The position numbers were made by a program, and so were the translations under genes. Shown in pieces: positions 26,370-33,185 of a DNA stretch of 64,000 bases. The stretch's first letter is position 1; every line of letters begins with the position of its first letter. Source of the DNA: an uncultured Methanoregula sp. (GTDB lineage Archaea > Halobacteriota > Methanomicrobia > Methanomicrobiales > Methanospirillaceae); NCBI RefSeq assembly GCF_963662735.1, contig NZ_OY759744.1, forward strand, positions 1,902,153 to 1,966,152, read 5' to 3'. A model generated the notes under the pieces. The model did no database searches and was not told the origin of the DNA. It was given only the letters and a program-made list of their open reading frames with translations.

Positions 26370-26385
26370 GTCAAAACCGTTTATG
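26370..26385 (-). promoter_or_regulatory. Shared promoter-like box upstream of zinc-ribbon paralogue A
   Basis: The minus-strand word CATAAACGGTTTTGAC is found 142 nt before the start of paralogue A and again 150 nt before paralogue B (26826-26841). Its A/T-rich half could be a TATA element, giving leaders of about 115-125 nt. Confidence 0.45.
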
Positions 26386-26480
26386 TTGTATGTCTATTTG
26401 CTGTCATTAAATATAGAATGATAGGATAAAAATCATGTTTTCCTCAAGGATGCCCGGAAAAACAGGTGATATCATCCGGA

Positions 26481-26678
26481 TTAACGGCCATGACCGGGCG
26501 TCAGCACGGTTAAGCGGCTCCTGCACTTCTTGCAGGAAACAACCCGGGCTTCCTTGAAATGATCCCGGGGAGTTTTGTTCACGATGCTACTTTCAGCAGT
26601 GCACACCGGACAGGTGTACCGGATCACGTGCCCGGCTCTGGTGCCCACAATATCGAGATGTAAGGATTGGGATGTCAT
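26481..26678 (-). CDS. Small zinc-ribbon protein, paralogue B
   Basis: The 65-residue product is the shorter copy of the pair: knuckles CPVC and CKKC, and the same GTRAGHVIRYT, IVNKTPRDHFKEA and CRSRLTVLTP framework. About half of the residues match paralogue A in the shared part. Gene and upstream region seem duplicated as a unit of about 450 nt. Both are on the minus strand, but the long gap between them (252 nt) with its own promoter-like box suggests separate transcripts. Confidence 0.72.
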   Translation of the reverse strand: MTSQSLHLDIVGTRAGHVIRYTCPVCTAESSIVNKTPRDHFKEARVVSCKKCRSRLTVLTPGHGR

Positions 26679-27063
26679 TTTGTCAAACGATCTTATGTGT
26701 GTTTTGTCCGGCCGGACAATTCCTTTTGGTGTTCCAGGCCGGTAATCCGATCAAAAAGGTCTTGCTGGATGCGAGGGAGACGAGTTGCAGGGAGCATAAT
26801 TGCATCCCCGCCCAGGGACTCCGGCGTCAAAACCGTTTATGGGTATACTACTCTTAGCGCTCCCAGCGTATAGCATGATGGGAAGTACTACGGGTTTTTC
26901 GAAACAGCCCGGGCCGGTCCGTATCGTCGTTTCCGGTAGAAAATCCACGGGGACCCGAGCATAGCCAGGGAAGATGGACCGGCATCAGGGTTCCCGGGGG
27001 GTTCCCTTAACATACCTTCAACATGTCAGCCGCCATTGAAACCTACAATACGTAGTTGGTTGA
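26679..27063. other. Gene-free stretch, leader of zinc-ribbon paralogue B and promoter of aIF1A
   Basis: About 385 nt between divergent genes. It holds the probable long leader and promoter box of paralogue B on the minus strand. On the plus strand it must include the aIF1A promoter; CCTTAACATACC near 27005 is a weak candidate. No gene is supported. Confidence 0.4.
26826..26841 (-). promoter_or_regulatory. Shared promoter-like box upstream of zinc-ribbon paralogue B
   Basis: Identical 16-nt word to the one at 26370-26385 (minus strand CATAAACGGTTTTGAC), 150 nt before the ATG of paralogue B. Conservation of this word, while the leaders between have diverged, suggests it is functional. Confidence 0.45.
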
Positions 27064-27399
27064 ATGGGTTTTCACAAAAAGAATGATAATGAGCCGGACC
27101 TGAATGCCGTAAATCCTGATGGCACTCCTACCGTCCGCGTACGGTTGCCGAAAAAGTGGAATAACGAACAGTTCGCCCTTGCTGAACAGATGCTCGGGGC
27201 AAATCATATCCGCGTCCGGTGCATCGACGGTGTCACCCGCATGGGCCGGATCAAGGGAAAGATCAAGAAGCGGGCCTGGATCCGGGAAGGCGATACGGTT
27301 ATCGTTACTCCCTGGAGTTTCCAGGATGAGAAATGCGATATCATCTTCCGGTATCTCAAGCCCCAGACGGACTGGCTCCGGAAAAACCGGTATATCTGA
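27064..27399 (+). CDS. eif1A: Translation initiation factor aIF1A
   Basis: The 111-residue product matches aIF1A across its OB fold: PTVRVRLPKKWNNEQFALAEQMLGANHIRVRCIDG, RMGRIKGKIKKRAWIREGD, and VIVTPWSFQDEKCDIIFRY. It binds the A site of the small ribosomal subunit during initiation. The usual basic N-terminal and acidic tails are reduced. It is a single gene. Confidence 0.95.
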   Translation: MGFHKKNDNEPDLNAVNPDGTPTVRVRLPKKWNNEQFALAEQMLGANHIRVRCIDGVTRMGRIKGKIKKRAWIREGDTVIVTPWSFQDEKCDIIFRYLKPQTDWLRKNRYI

Positions 27400-27551
27400 C
27401 CGGTGATGACGAGGCATGCAGTGTTACATTTCCCTGATTCGTTTCACAGGATACTCTGCAACAAACAATGCAGCAAAGGCTGCATGCCGCTTTTTTCTCT
27501 GATATTGATGGGGTGTTCACCCTGTTGTGATTCGATACCACGGGGAGAGCG

Positions 27552-27680
27552 ATGACGATATTTCCTTCCGCATATGATTTTGACGAGTGTATTCCGGTCT
27601 GGAAAACGTGGTGGTTCCGTCTAGTTGTCGGCATCATATGTGCCGGTCTGCTTGTTATTTTCTGGATCGGATGGATCTGA
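27552..27680 (+). CDS. Small single-pass membrane protein
   Basis: This 42-residue frame begins with an ATG at 27552 after the ribosome site GGGGAGAG. The product, starting MTIFPSAYDFDECIPVWKT, has a polar N-terminal third and then one strong hydrophobic segment ending GWI at the C-terminus. Orientation and Trp-flanked helix look like a real membrane peptide. I recognise no family. It lies alone between the aIF1A and NYN-domain genes. Confidence 0.5.
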   Translation: MTIFPSAYDFDECIPVWKTWWFRLVVGIICAGLLVIFWIGWI

Positions 27681-27842
27681 TCGTTTTTTTCACCCGACAT
27701 CACACCGGGAATAAATGAACAAAATGGCCCTGTTTCGGATATGGCCATTGTATGGAAAAATTCACAAACCGAAATCGACCCGTCAGGAAAATTCCTGGAT
27801 AAAACTTCTTAACCTGCAGGCTCTATATTCAGAACGGGACTT

Positions 27843-28910
27843 ATGGCGCTGGATACGAAAGTCATCGCATTATACATAGATTTCGAAAATATCGAGATCG
27901 GCCTCGAGAAACAATACAAGACAAAATTCAAGATAGAGCCTATCATCAACAAACTTTCGGAACTCGGGGTTGTCCGGATACGGAAAGCCTATGCAGACTG
28001 GGTAAAAAACCAGGACTACCGGGAAAGCCTGCTCAATTACGGGATCGAGCTGATCGAGAAACCCAGCCTGAACTCCGAAGGAAAGAACGGGGCAGATATC
28101 AAACTCGCAATAGATGCTGTGGAAACGGCAATTCTGAACCCGAATATCAATACGTTTGCAATCGTTTCCGGCGACAGTGATTTCTTATCGTTAATCCAGA
28201 AACTCCGGGAGAGCGGAAAATATGTCATCATCTTAAGCGGCGATGCATTCACGAGCAAGCTGATAATCAAGAACTGCGACGAATTTATTTCCTATGAACT
28301 GATTGCCGATATCCATGAAACAGACCAGAAACAGGACACAACCCTGCAAAAGGAATTGTCTCATGCAATCGATCTGCTGAAAGATGCCCTGAGAATCCTC
28401 GAAGATGAAGGAAAACAGCTGGATTATGCCGGCATCAAGATCAAGATGCTCCAGATCGATCCCACCTTTACCGAAAAGAAGATCGGGTTTACGAGTTTTG
28501 GGAATTTCATCAAATCGGTTATTGAGAACAAGCAGCTGGATATTGAAATTACCCAGATCAAGGGAATATCCTATGTCAAATCAAACCTGAATGAAGATGA
28601 TGGTGAAGAATTCGAGACCCGGCCGCCGACAAAAAAAGAATGGAAGGTAATCTTCGAGGCAGTTGAGATGTTTTTTGCCCAGGGCAAAGGGAAAAAGTCG
28701 GAAGGCAACCCCTGGATTCTTCTCTCGTATCTTGACCGCAGGCGGGATGTGGGGCTTCTCCCGCTCTCCAAGGTTGCCATCAGGGATGCACTCCAGACCC
28801 TGATCGAACAGGGAATTATTCTCAAAAAGAAAGGATCCGGTGTTTCACCGTATTCGTTGGCCGATGATTTTGAAAACCATAAAAAAGTGTTCCTGAACCG
28901 GCTGAAATAA
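27843..28910 (+). CDS. NYN (LabA/DUF88) nuclease-like protein with LOTUS domain
   Basis: The 355-residue product has a NYN domain (PIN-like fold) at 1-160 with acidic active-site residues in IALYIDFENIEIG, NGADIKLAIDAVE and FAIVSGDSDFLSLI. A LOTUS/OST-HTH module follows at about 170-250 (LLKDALRILEDEGKQLDYAGIKIKM, FGNFIKSVIENK), then a third winged-helix-like region to the end. NYN domains cut RNA, and LOTUS domains bind RNA or protein partners, so an RNA-processing or decay role is likely. It is a single gene. Similar NYN-LOTUS proteins occur in bacteria, and their targets are not known. Confidence 0.9.
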   Translation: MALDTKVIALYIDFENIEIGLEKQYKTKFKIEPIINKLSELGVVRIRKAYADWVKNQDYRESLLNYGIELIEKPSLNSEGKNGADIKLAIDAVETAILNPNINTFAIVSGDSDFLSLIQKLRESGKYVIILSGDAFTSKLIIKNCDEFISYELIADIHETDQKQDTTLQKELSHAIDLLKDALRILEDEGKQLDYAGIKIKMLQIDPTFTEKKIGFTSFGNFIKSVIENKQLDIEITQIKGISYVKSNLNEDDGEEFETRPPTKKEWKVIFEAVEMFFAQGKGKKSEGNPWILLSYLDRRRDVGLLPLSKVAIRDALQTLIEQGIILKKKGSGVSPYSLADDFENHKKVFLNRLK

Positions 28911-29075
28911 ATTCCTTTTTTGAAGTGTGAACCACTCGTCCTGATACTCCTGTGTACGTATCCCCGGTCATATGCACTCCTGCACCTCACGTTCCCGCTC
29001 GTAATGACGGGCAACATTCTCTGCAGCCAACGTCTGCCCGATAACTCTTTTGGGACTGGATACCCTTATTGAATA

Positions 29076-30014
29076 ATGAAGACCTGCCTGCCTCTTTCCC
29101 TCCTTGGTATTCTCTTCATCGCTCTTTTGGTATGCGGGTGCGCTTCCCCGTTTCCCGGCGGGGATTCATCAGTCCAGCCGGGCAGCACCGGGACCGCAGG
29201 CATCCCGGTGGGAAGCGGGCAGTATGTCTTTTCTGATATGCTGGGCAATGCCGACCAACCGATCACGGTCTCCACGTACCGCCCGGCTGCATGGAACACA
29301 TCCGGACCGATATTGATCGTGATGCACGGTGCCGGGAGGGGCGGGGCTCCGACCCGTGACGTATGGATCCCGTACAGCGAGCAATACTCTGCCCTTATCG
29401 TTGCCCCCGAGTTCTCCGCGCAGTATTATCCCGGTGATTTCAATTATAATGGCGGGAACATGTTCTCTGGTGAGAACCAGACCCCCAGGAATAAAGCAAA
29501 CTGGACCTTTACTGCTATCGAACACGTCTTCGATGATGTCCGGTCCCGGAGTGGGGCAAAGCAGGAGACCTATCTCCTCTTCGGGCACAGTGCAGGAGGC
29601 CAGTTCGTCCACCGGCTTGCAACCTTCCTTCCCGAAGCCCGGTTCAGCCGTGCCATTGCAGCAAATGCCGGGCTCTATGCAATGCCGGCTTACACGGTCC
29701 GGTTCCCGTACGGGCTGTACGGTTCGCCACTGACTCAAGATGAACTCAAACGGGTCTTCTCCAGAAAACTGATCATCATGTCGGGCGACCGGGACATCAA
29801 CCCGAACGATGGCGGCCTTGCGAATTTCCCGGAAGCAGAAGCACAGGGAAGCACGCGATTTGCGCGGGCAAAGAATTATTTCGAAACCGCAAAACAGGAA
29901 TCTGCCCGGCTCACGGTACCGCTCGACTGGGAATATCACATAGTTCCCGGAATCGGGCATGACGAAGCCGGTATGGCCCGGGCATCAGCACCGGTGCTGT
30001 TCAACGGGACGTGA
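29076..30014 (+). CDS. Secreted alpha/beta hydrolase lipoprotein (depolymerase-like)
   Basis: The 312-residue product has a lipoprotein signal (lipobox LLVCGC, Cys22) and an alpha/beta hydrolase domain: oxyanion strand ILIVMHGAGRGG, nucleophile elbow LLFGHSAGGQF, an acid near IMSGDRDINPND and His in VPGIGHDEAG. The arrangement recalls polyhydroxybutyrate-depolymerase/feruloyl-esterase-like enzymes. It is tethered outside the cell. It lies 84 nt before an MFS exporter gene on the same strand, which may be coincidental. Substrate unknown. Confidence 0.83.
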   Translation: MKTCLPLSLLGILFIALLVCGCASPFPGGDSSVQPGSTGTAGIPVGSGQYVFSDMLGNADQPITVSTYRPAAWNTSGPILIVMHGAGRGGAPTRDVWIPYSEQYSALIVAPEFSAQYYPGDFNYNGGNMFSGENQTPRNKANWTFTAIEHVFDDVRSRSGAKQETYLLFGHSAGGQFVHRLATFLPEARFSRAIAANAGLYAMPAYTVRFPYGLYGSPLTQDELKRVFSRKLIIMSGDRDINPNDGGLANFPEAEAQGSTRFARAKNYFETAKQESARLTVPLDWEYHIVPGIGHDEAGMARASAPVLFNGT

Positions 30015-30098
30015 TGTCGGCCCGGCCGGATAGGTATCTCCTGTGTCCCTATCATTGTTAATTTCCCTGTGATATCTCCGACAGGTACATGAACAAGC

Positions 30099-31535
30099 AT
30101 GGTACAATCACTCCGTGATATGATGGACAGGCAGCAGAAAATCATTGTCACGATCCTTATGCTCGGGACCCTGATGGGTTCGCTTGACTCCACCATCGTT
30201 ATTCTTGCATTTCCCACCATTTCCCAGAGCCTCCATGCCGATATGCTGACAACGATCTGGATTATCCTCATCTATCTCCTCGTCGTTGCAGTCTGCACCA
30301 CACAGCTTGGCCGCCTGGGCGATATTTATGGCAGAAGCAGGATGTTCAATACCGGGTTTGGTGTTTTCACGCTGGGCTCGCTCGTGTGCGGTTTGTCCCC
30401 TTCAATCTCGTGGCTGATCCTGTCCCGGGGTGTCCAGGCATTCGGCGGGGCACTGATGCAGGCCAACAGCGGGGCCATCATCGCTGACACATTCCCTCCC
30501 GATGCGAGAGGAACGGCGTTCGGGTACATCTCCCTTGGCTGGACCAGCGGGGCGATGCTCGGTATTGTGCTCGGCGGGATCATCACCACGTACTTTGGCT
30601 GGGAATATATTTTCTTCATCAATCTGCCTATCGGGATCCTTGCAACCGTTCTTGGCTTCCGGTATATCAGGGACAATGTCCGAGTACGGGCAAAGATGGA
30701 TATGACCGGCATGATCCTGCTGGGGCTTGCCCTTACCCTTATTTCCTATGCCGGTGTCGACTTTGCCGGAGAGGGAGTGGCTGTGACCAATATCCTTTCC
30801 GCGTGCTTTGGGGTTGTGGCAATTGTCCTGTTCCTGGTGTACGAATCCAGGACGCCTGAGCCTATCATTAATTTCACGGTCTTCAAAAACCGGATCCTGA
30901 AATATTCTGTCCTGGCAGCATTTTTCTTAAGTTTAGGCTATTTGTCGGTCGTGTTTCTCATCACCATGTACCTCCAGGGTATCCGGGCTCTCTCACCGCT
31001 TGATGCGGCCCTCCTGTTAACACCAGGGTATATCGTGGGAAGCCTTCTCTCGCCGCTCATGGGCAGGCTTTCCGACCGGTACGGGGCACGTGTCCTGGCA
31101 ACGTCGGGTGCTGCCATGCTCATCCTCGCAACGCTCGTTTATCTCATGCTCCGGCTCGATACGCCGTACTGGGTAGTCCTCCTCGCATCCGGCATCTCCG
31201 GTATAGGTTCGGCCATGTTTTTCCCCTCCAACAACAGCGCCGTGATGGCAAATGCCCCTCCAGGTTCCTTCGGGGGAATATCGGGTGTGCTCAGGACCGT
31301 CCAGAACATCGGCATCCTGGGCAGCTTTGTGGTTGCCATCACGGTCGCCTCTGCCTCGATTCCGCGGGAGGTGGCTTTCGAGGTTTTCATCGGTACGAGC
31401 AACCTTGTTGGTGGCGTTTCCGATGCATTCCTGCATGGCATCGATGCATCGCTCTGGGCATCTATCGTTATCATGGGAATTGCCGCAGTCCTCTCCTGGC
31501 TGCGGGGACAGGAACTGAGGCGAGCTGATCATTAG
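30099..31535 (+). CDS. MFS transporter, 14-segment drug:H+ antiporter type (DHA2)
   Basis: The 478-residue protein is a major-facilitator transporter of the EmrB/QacA group, with about 14 membrane segments. It shows LDSTIVILAFPTIS in segment 1, the motif-A-like LGRLGDIYGRSRMF, and motif C-like GWTSGAMLGIVLGGIIT. Members export hydrophobic drugs or metabolites using the proton (or sodium) gradient. It is not beside an obvious regulator on its strand; the winged-helix gene at 31612-31887 is convergent. Confidence 0.92.
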   Translation: MVQSLRDMMDRQQKIIVTILMLGTLMGSLDSTIVILAFPTISQSLHADMLTTIWIILIYLLVVAVCTTQLGRLGDIYGRSRMFNTGFGVFTLGSLVCGLSPSISWLILSRGVQAFGGALMQANSGAIIADTFPPDARGTAFGYISLGWTSGAMLGIVLGGIITTYFGWEYIFFINLPIGILATVLGFRYIRDNVRVRAKMDMTGMILLGLALTLISYAGVDFAGEGVAVTNILSACFGVVAIVLFLVYESRTPEPIINFTVFKNRILKYSVLAAFFLSLGYLSVVFLITMYLQGIRALSPLDAALLLTPGYIVGSLLSPLMGRLSDRYGARVLATSGAAMLILATLVYLMLRLDTPYWVVLLASGISGIGSAMFFPSNNSAVMANAPPGSFGGISGVLRTVQNIGILGSFVVAITVASASIPREVAFEVFIGTSNLVGGVSDAFLHGIDASLWASIVIMGIAAVLSWLRGQELRRADH

Positions 31536-31611
31536 GGCCTGCCTGCTCCCCGGCGTCACCCGGTTTGAGCAGGGTGGCCCGGTGAGACACGTTCATGGTG
31601 TCTCATCGGCA

Positions 31612-31887
31612 CTATAGTTTGAACCCTGGTATCCTGTCGAACAGTTTCTGGTACATTTCTGAAAAAAGGGCGATATATTCCCGGGCATCTTCGGTTGCCA
31701 CATAGCTGGATTTTTCCCCGTCTTTTTGCAGGGAAAGGTAGCCCTTTGTACAGAGGAACCCGATGTAGTCCTGCCCGGTTTTCGAATTGAGATCGCACCG
31801 GCTGATGATGCCGGTGATCGTCCGGGGCGTTTTGCAGAATACAAGGATCTCCCAGTAAATCTCGTACTGTGTCCGCCGCTCCGCCAT
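31612..31887 (-). CDS. Winged-helix DNA-binding protein
   Basis: The 91-residue product is a compact winged helix of the type common in methanogens (COG3432-like): RTQYEIYWEILVFCKTPRTITGIISRCDLNSKTGQDYIGFLCTKGYL, ending in a short dimer helix. It starts 2 nt after the stop of the membrane-protein gene at 31890-32522, so they form one operon, and the pair could be a membrane sensor with its DNA-binding partner. No metal or ligand residues stand out. Confidence 0.82.
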   Translation of the reverse strand: MAERRTQYEIYWEILVFCKTPRTITGIISRCDLNSKTGQDYIGFLCTKGYLSLQKDGEKSSYVATEDAREYIALFSEMYQKLFDRIPGFKL

Positions 31888-31889
31888 GG

Positions 31890-32522
31890 TTACCGCTTCT
31901 CCAGGGTTTGTTCCAGGATAGTTTCGTTCCGGGCGGTTTCATCCAGGCGTATATTCCATGCACGGGCGTACCGGTGGAAACCAATGGAGATGAGAATGGT
32001 GACAATGCCGATAGTCAGGTTGATCGCGGCGGCCATGATCGGGAGCGCCATATCCAACCAGTTTCCTCCGGCTGATCCGGCAGCGAATCCCTGCAGGACA
32101 TTCACAATACCCAGGGTGATAAAACAACATCCTCCCAGCCGGGAGATGGTGATCATCCACGGGAGGATCGTTTTGTATTCCCGGTAATGGGTAAGCATAC
32201 GGACGATCCATCCGGTAAGCATATCATCAGGTACCGGTCCTTCGTGACTCCGGAACTCGCGGCGGATCCCCTTGATCGCCCGGAGAACTTTTACGCTCGC
32301 GAGGATCCACATCATCCCGAGCCCGAAACCGACCATGGATATGACTCCGGCAAGTACCCTGAGGGGCGGTGCGGTCTGTACCAGCGGCAGACCTGAAACT
32401 GCCAGGATCATGTACTGCATCCCGAATGCCATTGCCAGCGCCGCAAACGCCATGTTCAGGGACACGAGCATAAAGAAGCTGTTGAGTTCAGATTTAAACT
32501 GTGAAATGGTGTCTGTATCCAT
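31890..32522 (-). CDS. Membrane protein co-transcribed with winged-helix regulator
   Basis: The 210-residue product has four predicted membrane segments in two pairs (near 15-40, 52-78, 117-142 and 150-178) with a basic cytoplasmic loop between (VLRAIKGIRREFRSHEG) and a charged C-terminal tail. No family is recognised. The 2-nt gap to the winged-helix gene indicates translation coupling. It may control the activity or location of that protein. Confidence 0.75.
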   Translation of the reverse strand: MDTDTISQFKSELNSFFMLVSLNMAFAALAMAFGMQYMILAVSGLPLVQTAPPLRVLAGVISMVGFGLGMMWILASVKVLRAIKGIRREFRSHEGPVPDDMLTGWIVRMLTHYREYKTILPWMITISRLGGCCFITLGIVNVLQGFAAGSAGGNWLDMALPIMAAAINLTIGIVTILISIGFHRYARAWNIRLDETARNETILEQTLEKR

Positions 32523-32682
32523 CGGGTTATTTCACCGGTCAGTACGTATATTGGCGTTTTGCAATTAAAGACCATGAAACTAAGATACGTACCTGAATAC
32601 GTGACCCGGGTTCGGAGCGCAACCTGGCACAAGCCTGGCAAGTGATTTGCCCGAAACAATGGCATGACAACAATCTTTATTA

Positions 32683-32701
32683 TTAGGTAAGCCCTAACTA
32701 A
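32683..32701. promoter_or_regulatory. Candidate MarR operator before marR
   Basis: The 19-nt imperfect palindrome TTAGGTAAGCCCTAACTAA lies between a TATA-like CTTTATTATT (32675-32684) and the marR ATG at 32716. Its twin, TTAGGTAAATGCAAACTAA, sits in the same place before lon (33158-33176): the first eight and last six bases are identical and the spacing is equal. This is the placement expected of a repressor site covering the transcription start. Confidence 0.65.
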
Positions 32702-32715
32702 CGAAGGATCAATCC

Positions 32716-33135
32716 ATGACAGAACACGATGAGCATCTTTTCCTGGTTTTCGACAACCTGTTTCGGATCCGGAACGAATGCTCATGCGGGATCTTCTCGG
32801 AATGTGGCTTGTCGGATATGACGGTGAAACAGATCCGCTACTTAAAAACCATTGACGAAAACGGGGAAGTCACCTTCAGCCGGCTCGCGGAAATCACCCG
32901 GACCTCGAAGCCCACGATTACCGAGACCGTCAACAAGTTTGTCCGGATGGATTGTGTGTACAGACAACCGTGTCCTGATGACGGGAGAATCCAGTATATC
33001 CGCCTGACGGAAAAAGGGCAGATGATTGCCCGGGCCGAACAGCAGGCCCTCCGGCGGGTTATCAGGCGCATGCTGGAATCGCTTGACGAACATGAGATTG
33101 AAGTCCTCACCGACATCCTGTCCAAGGTCCGGTAA
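32716..33135 (+). CDS. MarR-family transcriptional regulator
   Basis: The 139-residue product has the MarR winged helix: MTVKQIRYLKTIDENGEVTFSRLAEITRTSKPTITETVNKF, then the wing RQPCPDDGRIQYIRLTEKG and a C-terminal dimer helix. Two cysteines near the N-terminus (ECSCGIFSECG has three) could sense redox or metals, as in other MarR proteins. It sits 50 nt before lon and both starts have near-identical 19-nt palindromes, so it probably controls itself and lon. Confidence 0.9.
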   Translation: MTEHDEHLFLVFDNLFRIRNECSCGIFSECGLSDMTVKQIRYLKTIDENGEVTFSRLAEITRTSKPTITETVNKFVRMDCVYRQPCPDDGRIQYIRLTEKGQMIARAEQQALRRVIRRMLESLDEHEIEVLTDILSKVR

Positions 33136-33149
33136 ATTTTTTTACCGGA
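33128..33149 (+). terminator. Hairpin between marR and lon
   Basis: A perfect 9-bp inverted repeat, TCCGGTAAA and TTTACCGGA, with a four-T loop, overlaps the marR stop codon. It could end or weaken transcription of marR before lon, or serve as an RNA-processing or binding site. The run of T at its centre rather than after it is unusual for a classical terminator. Confidence 0.5.
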
Positions 33150-33157
33150 TATTTTGG

Positions 33158-33176
33158 TTAGGTAAATGCAAACTAA
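33158..33176. promoter_or_regulatory. Candidate MarR operator before lon
   Basis: TTAGGTAAATGCAAACTAA, twin of the site at 32683-32701. It lies between a TATA-like GATATTTTGG (33148-33157) and the lon ATG at 33186, so a bound repressor would cover the start of transcription. That lon has its own site and promoter after the hairpin suggests separate but parallel control of the two genes. Confidence 0.65.
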
Positions 33177-33185
33177 ACACCTGAT

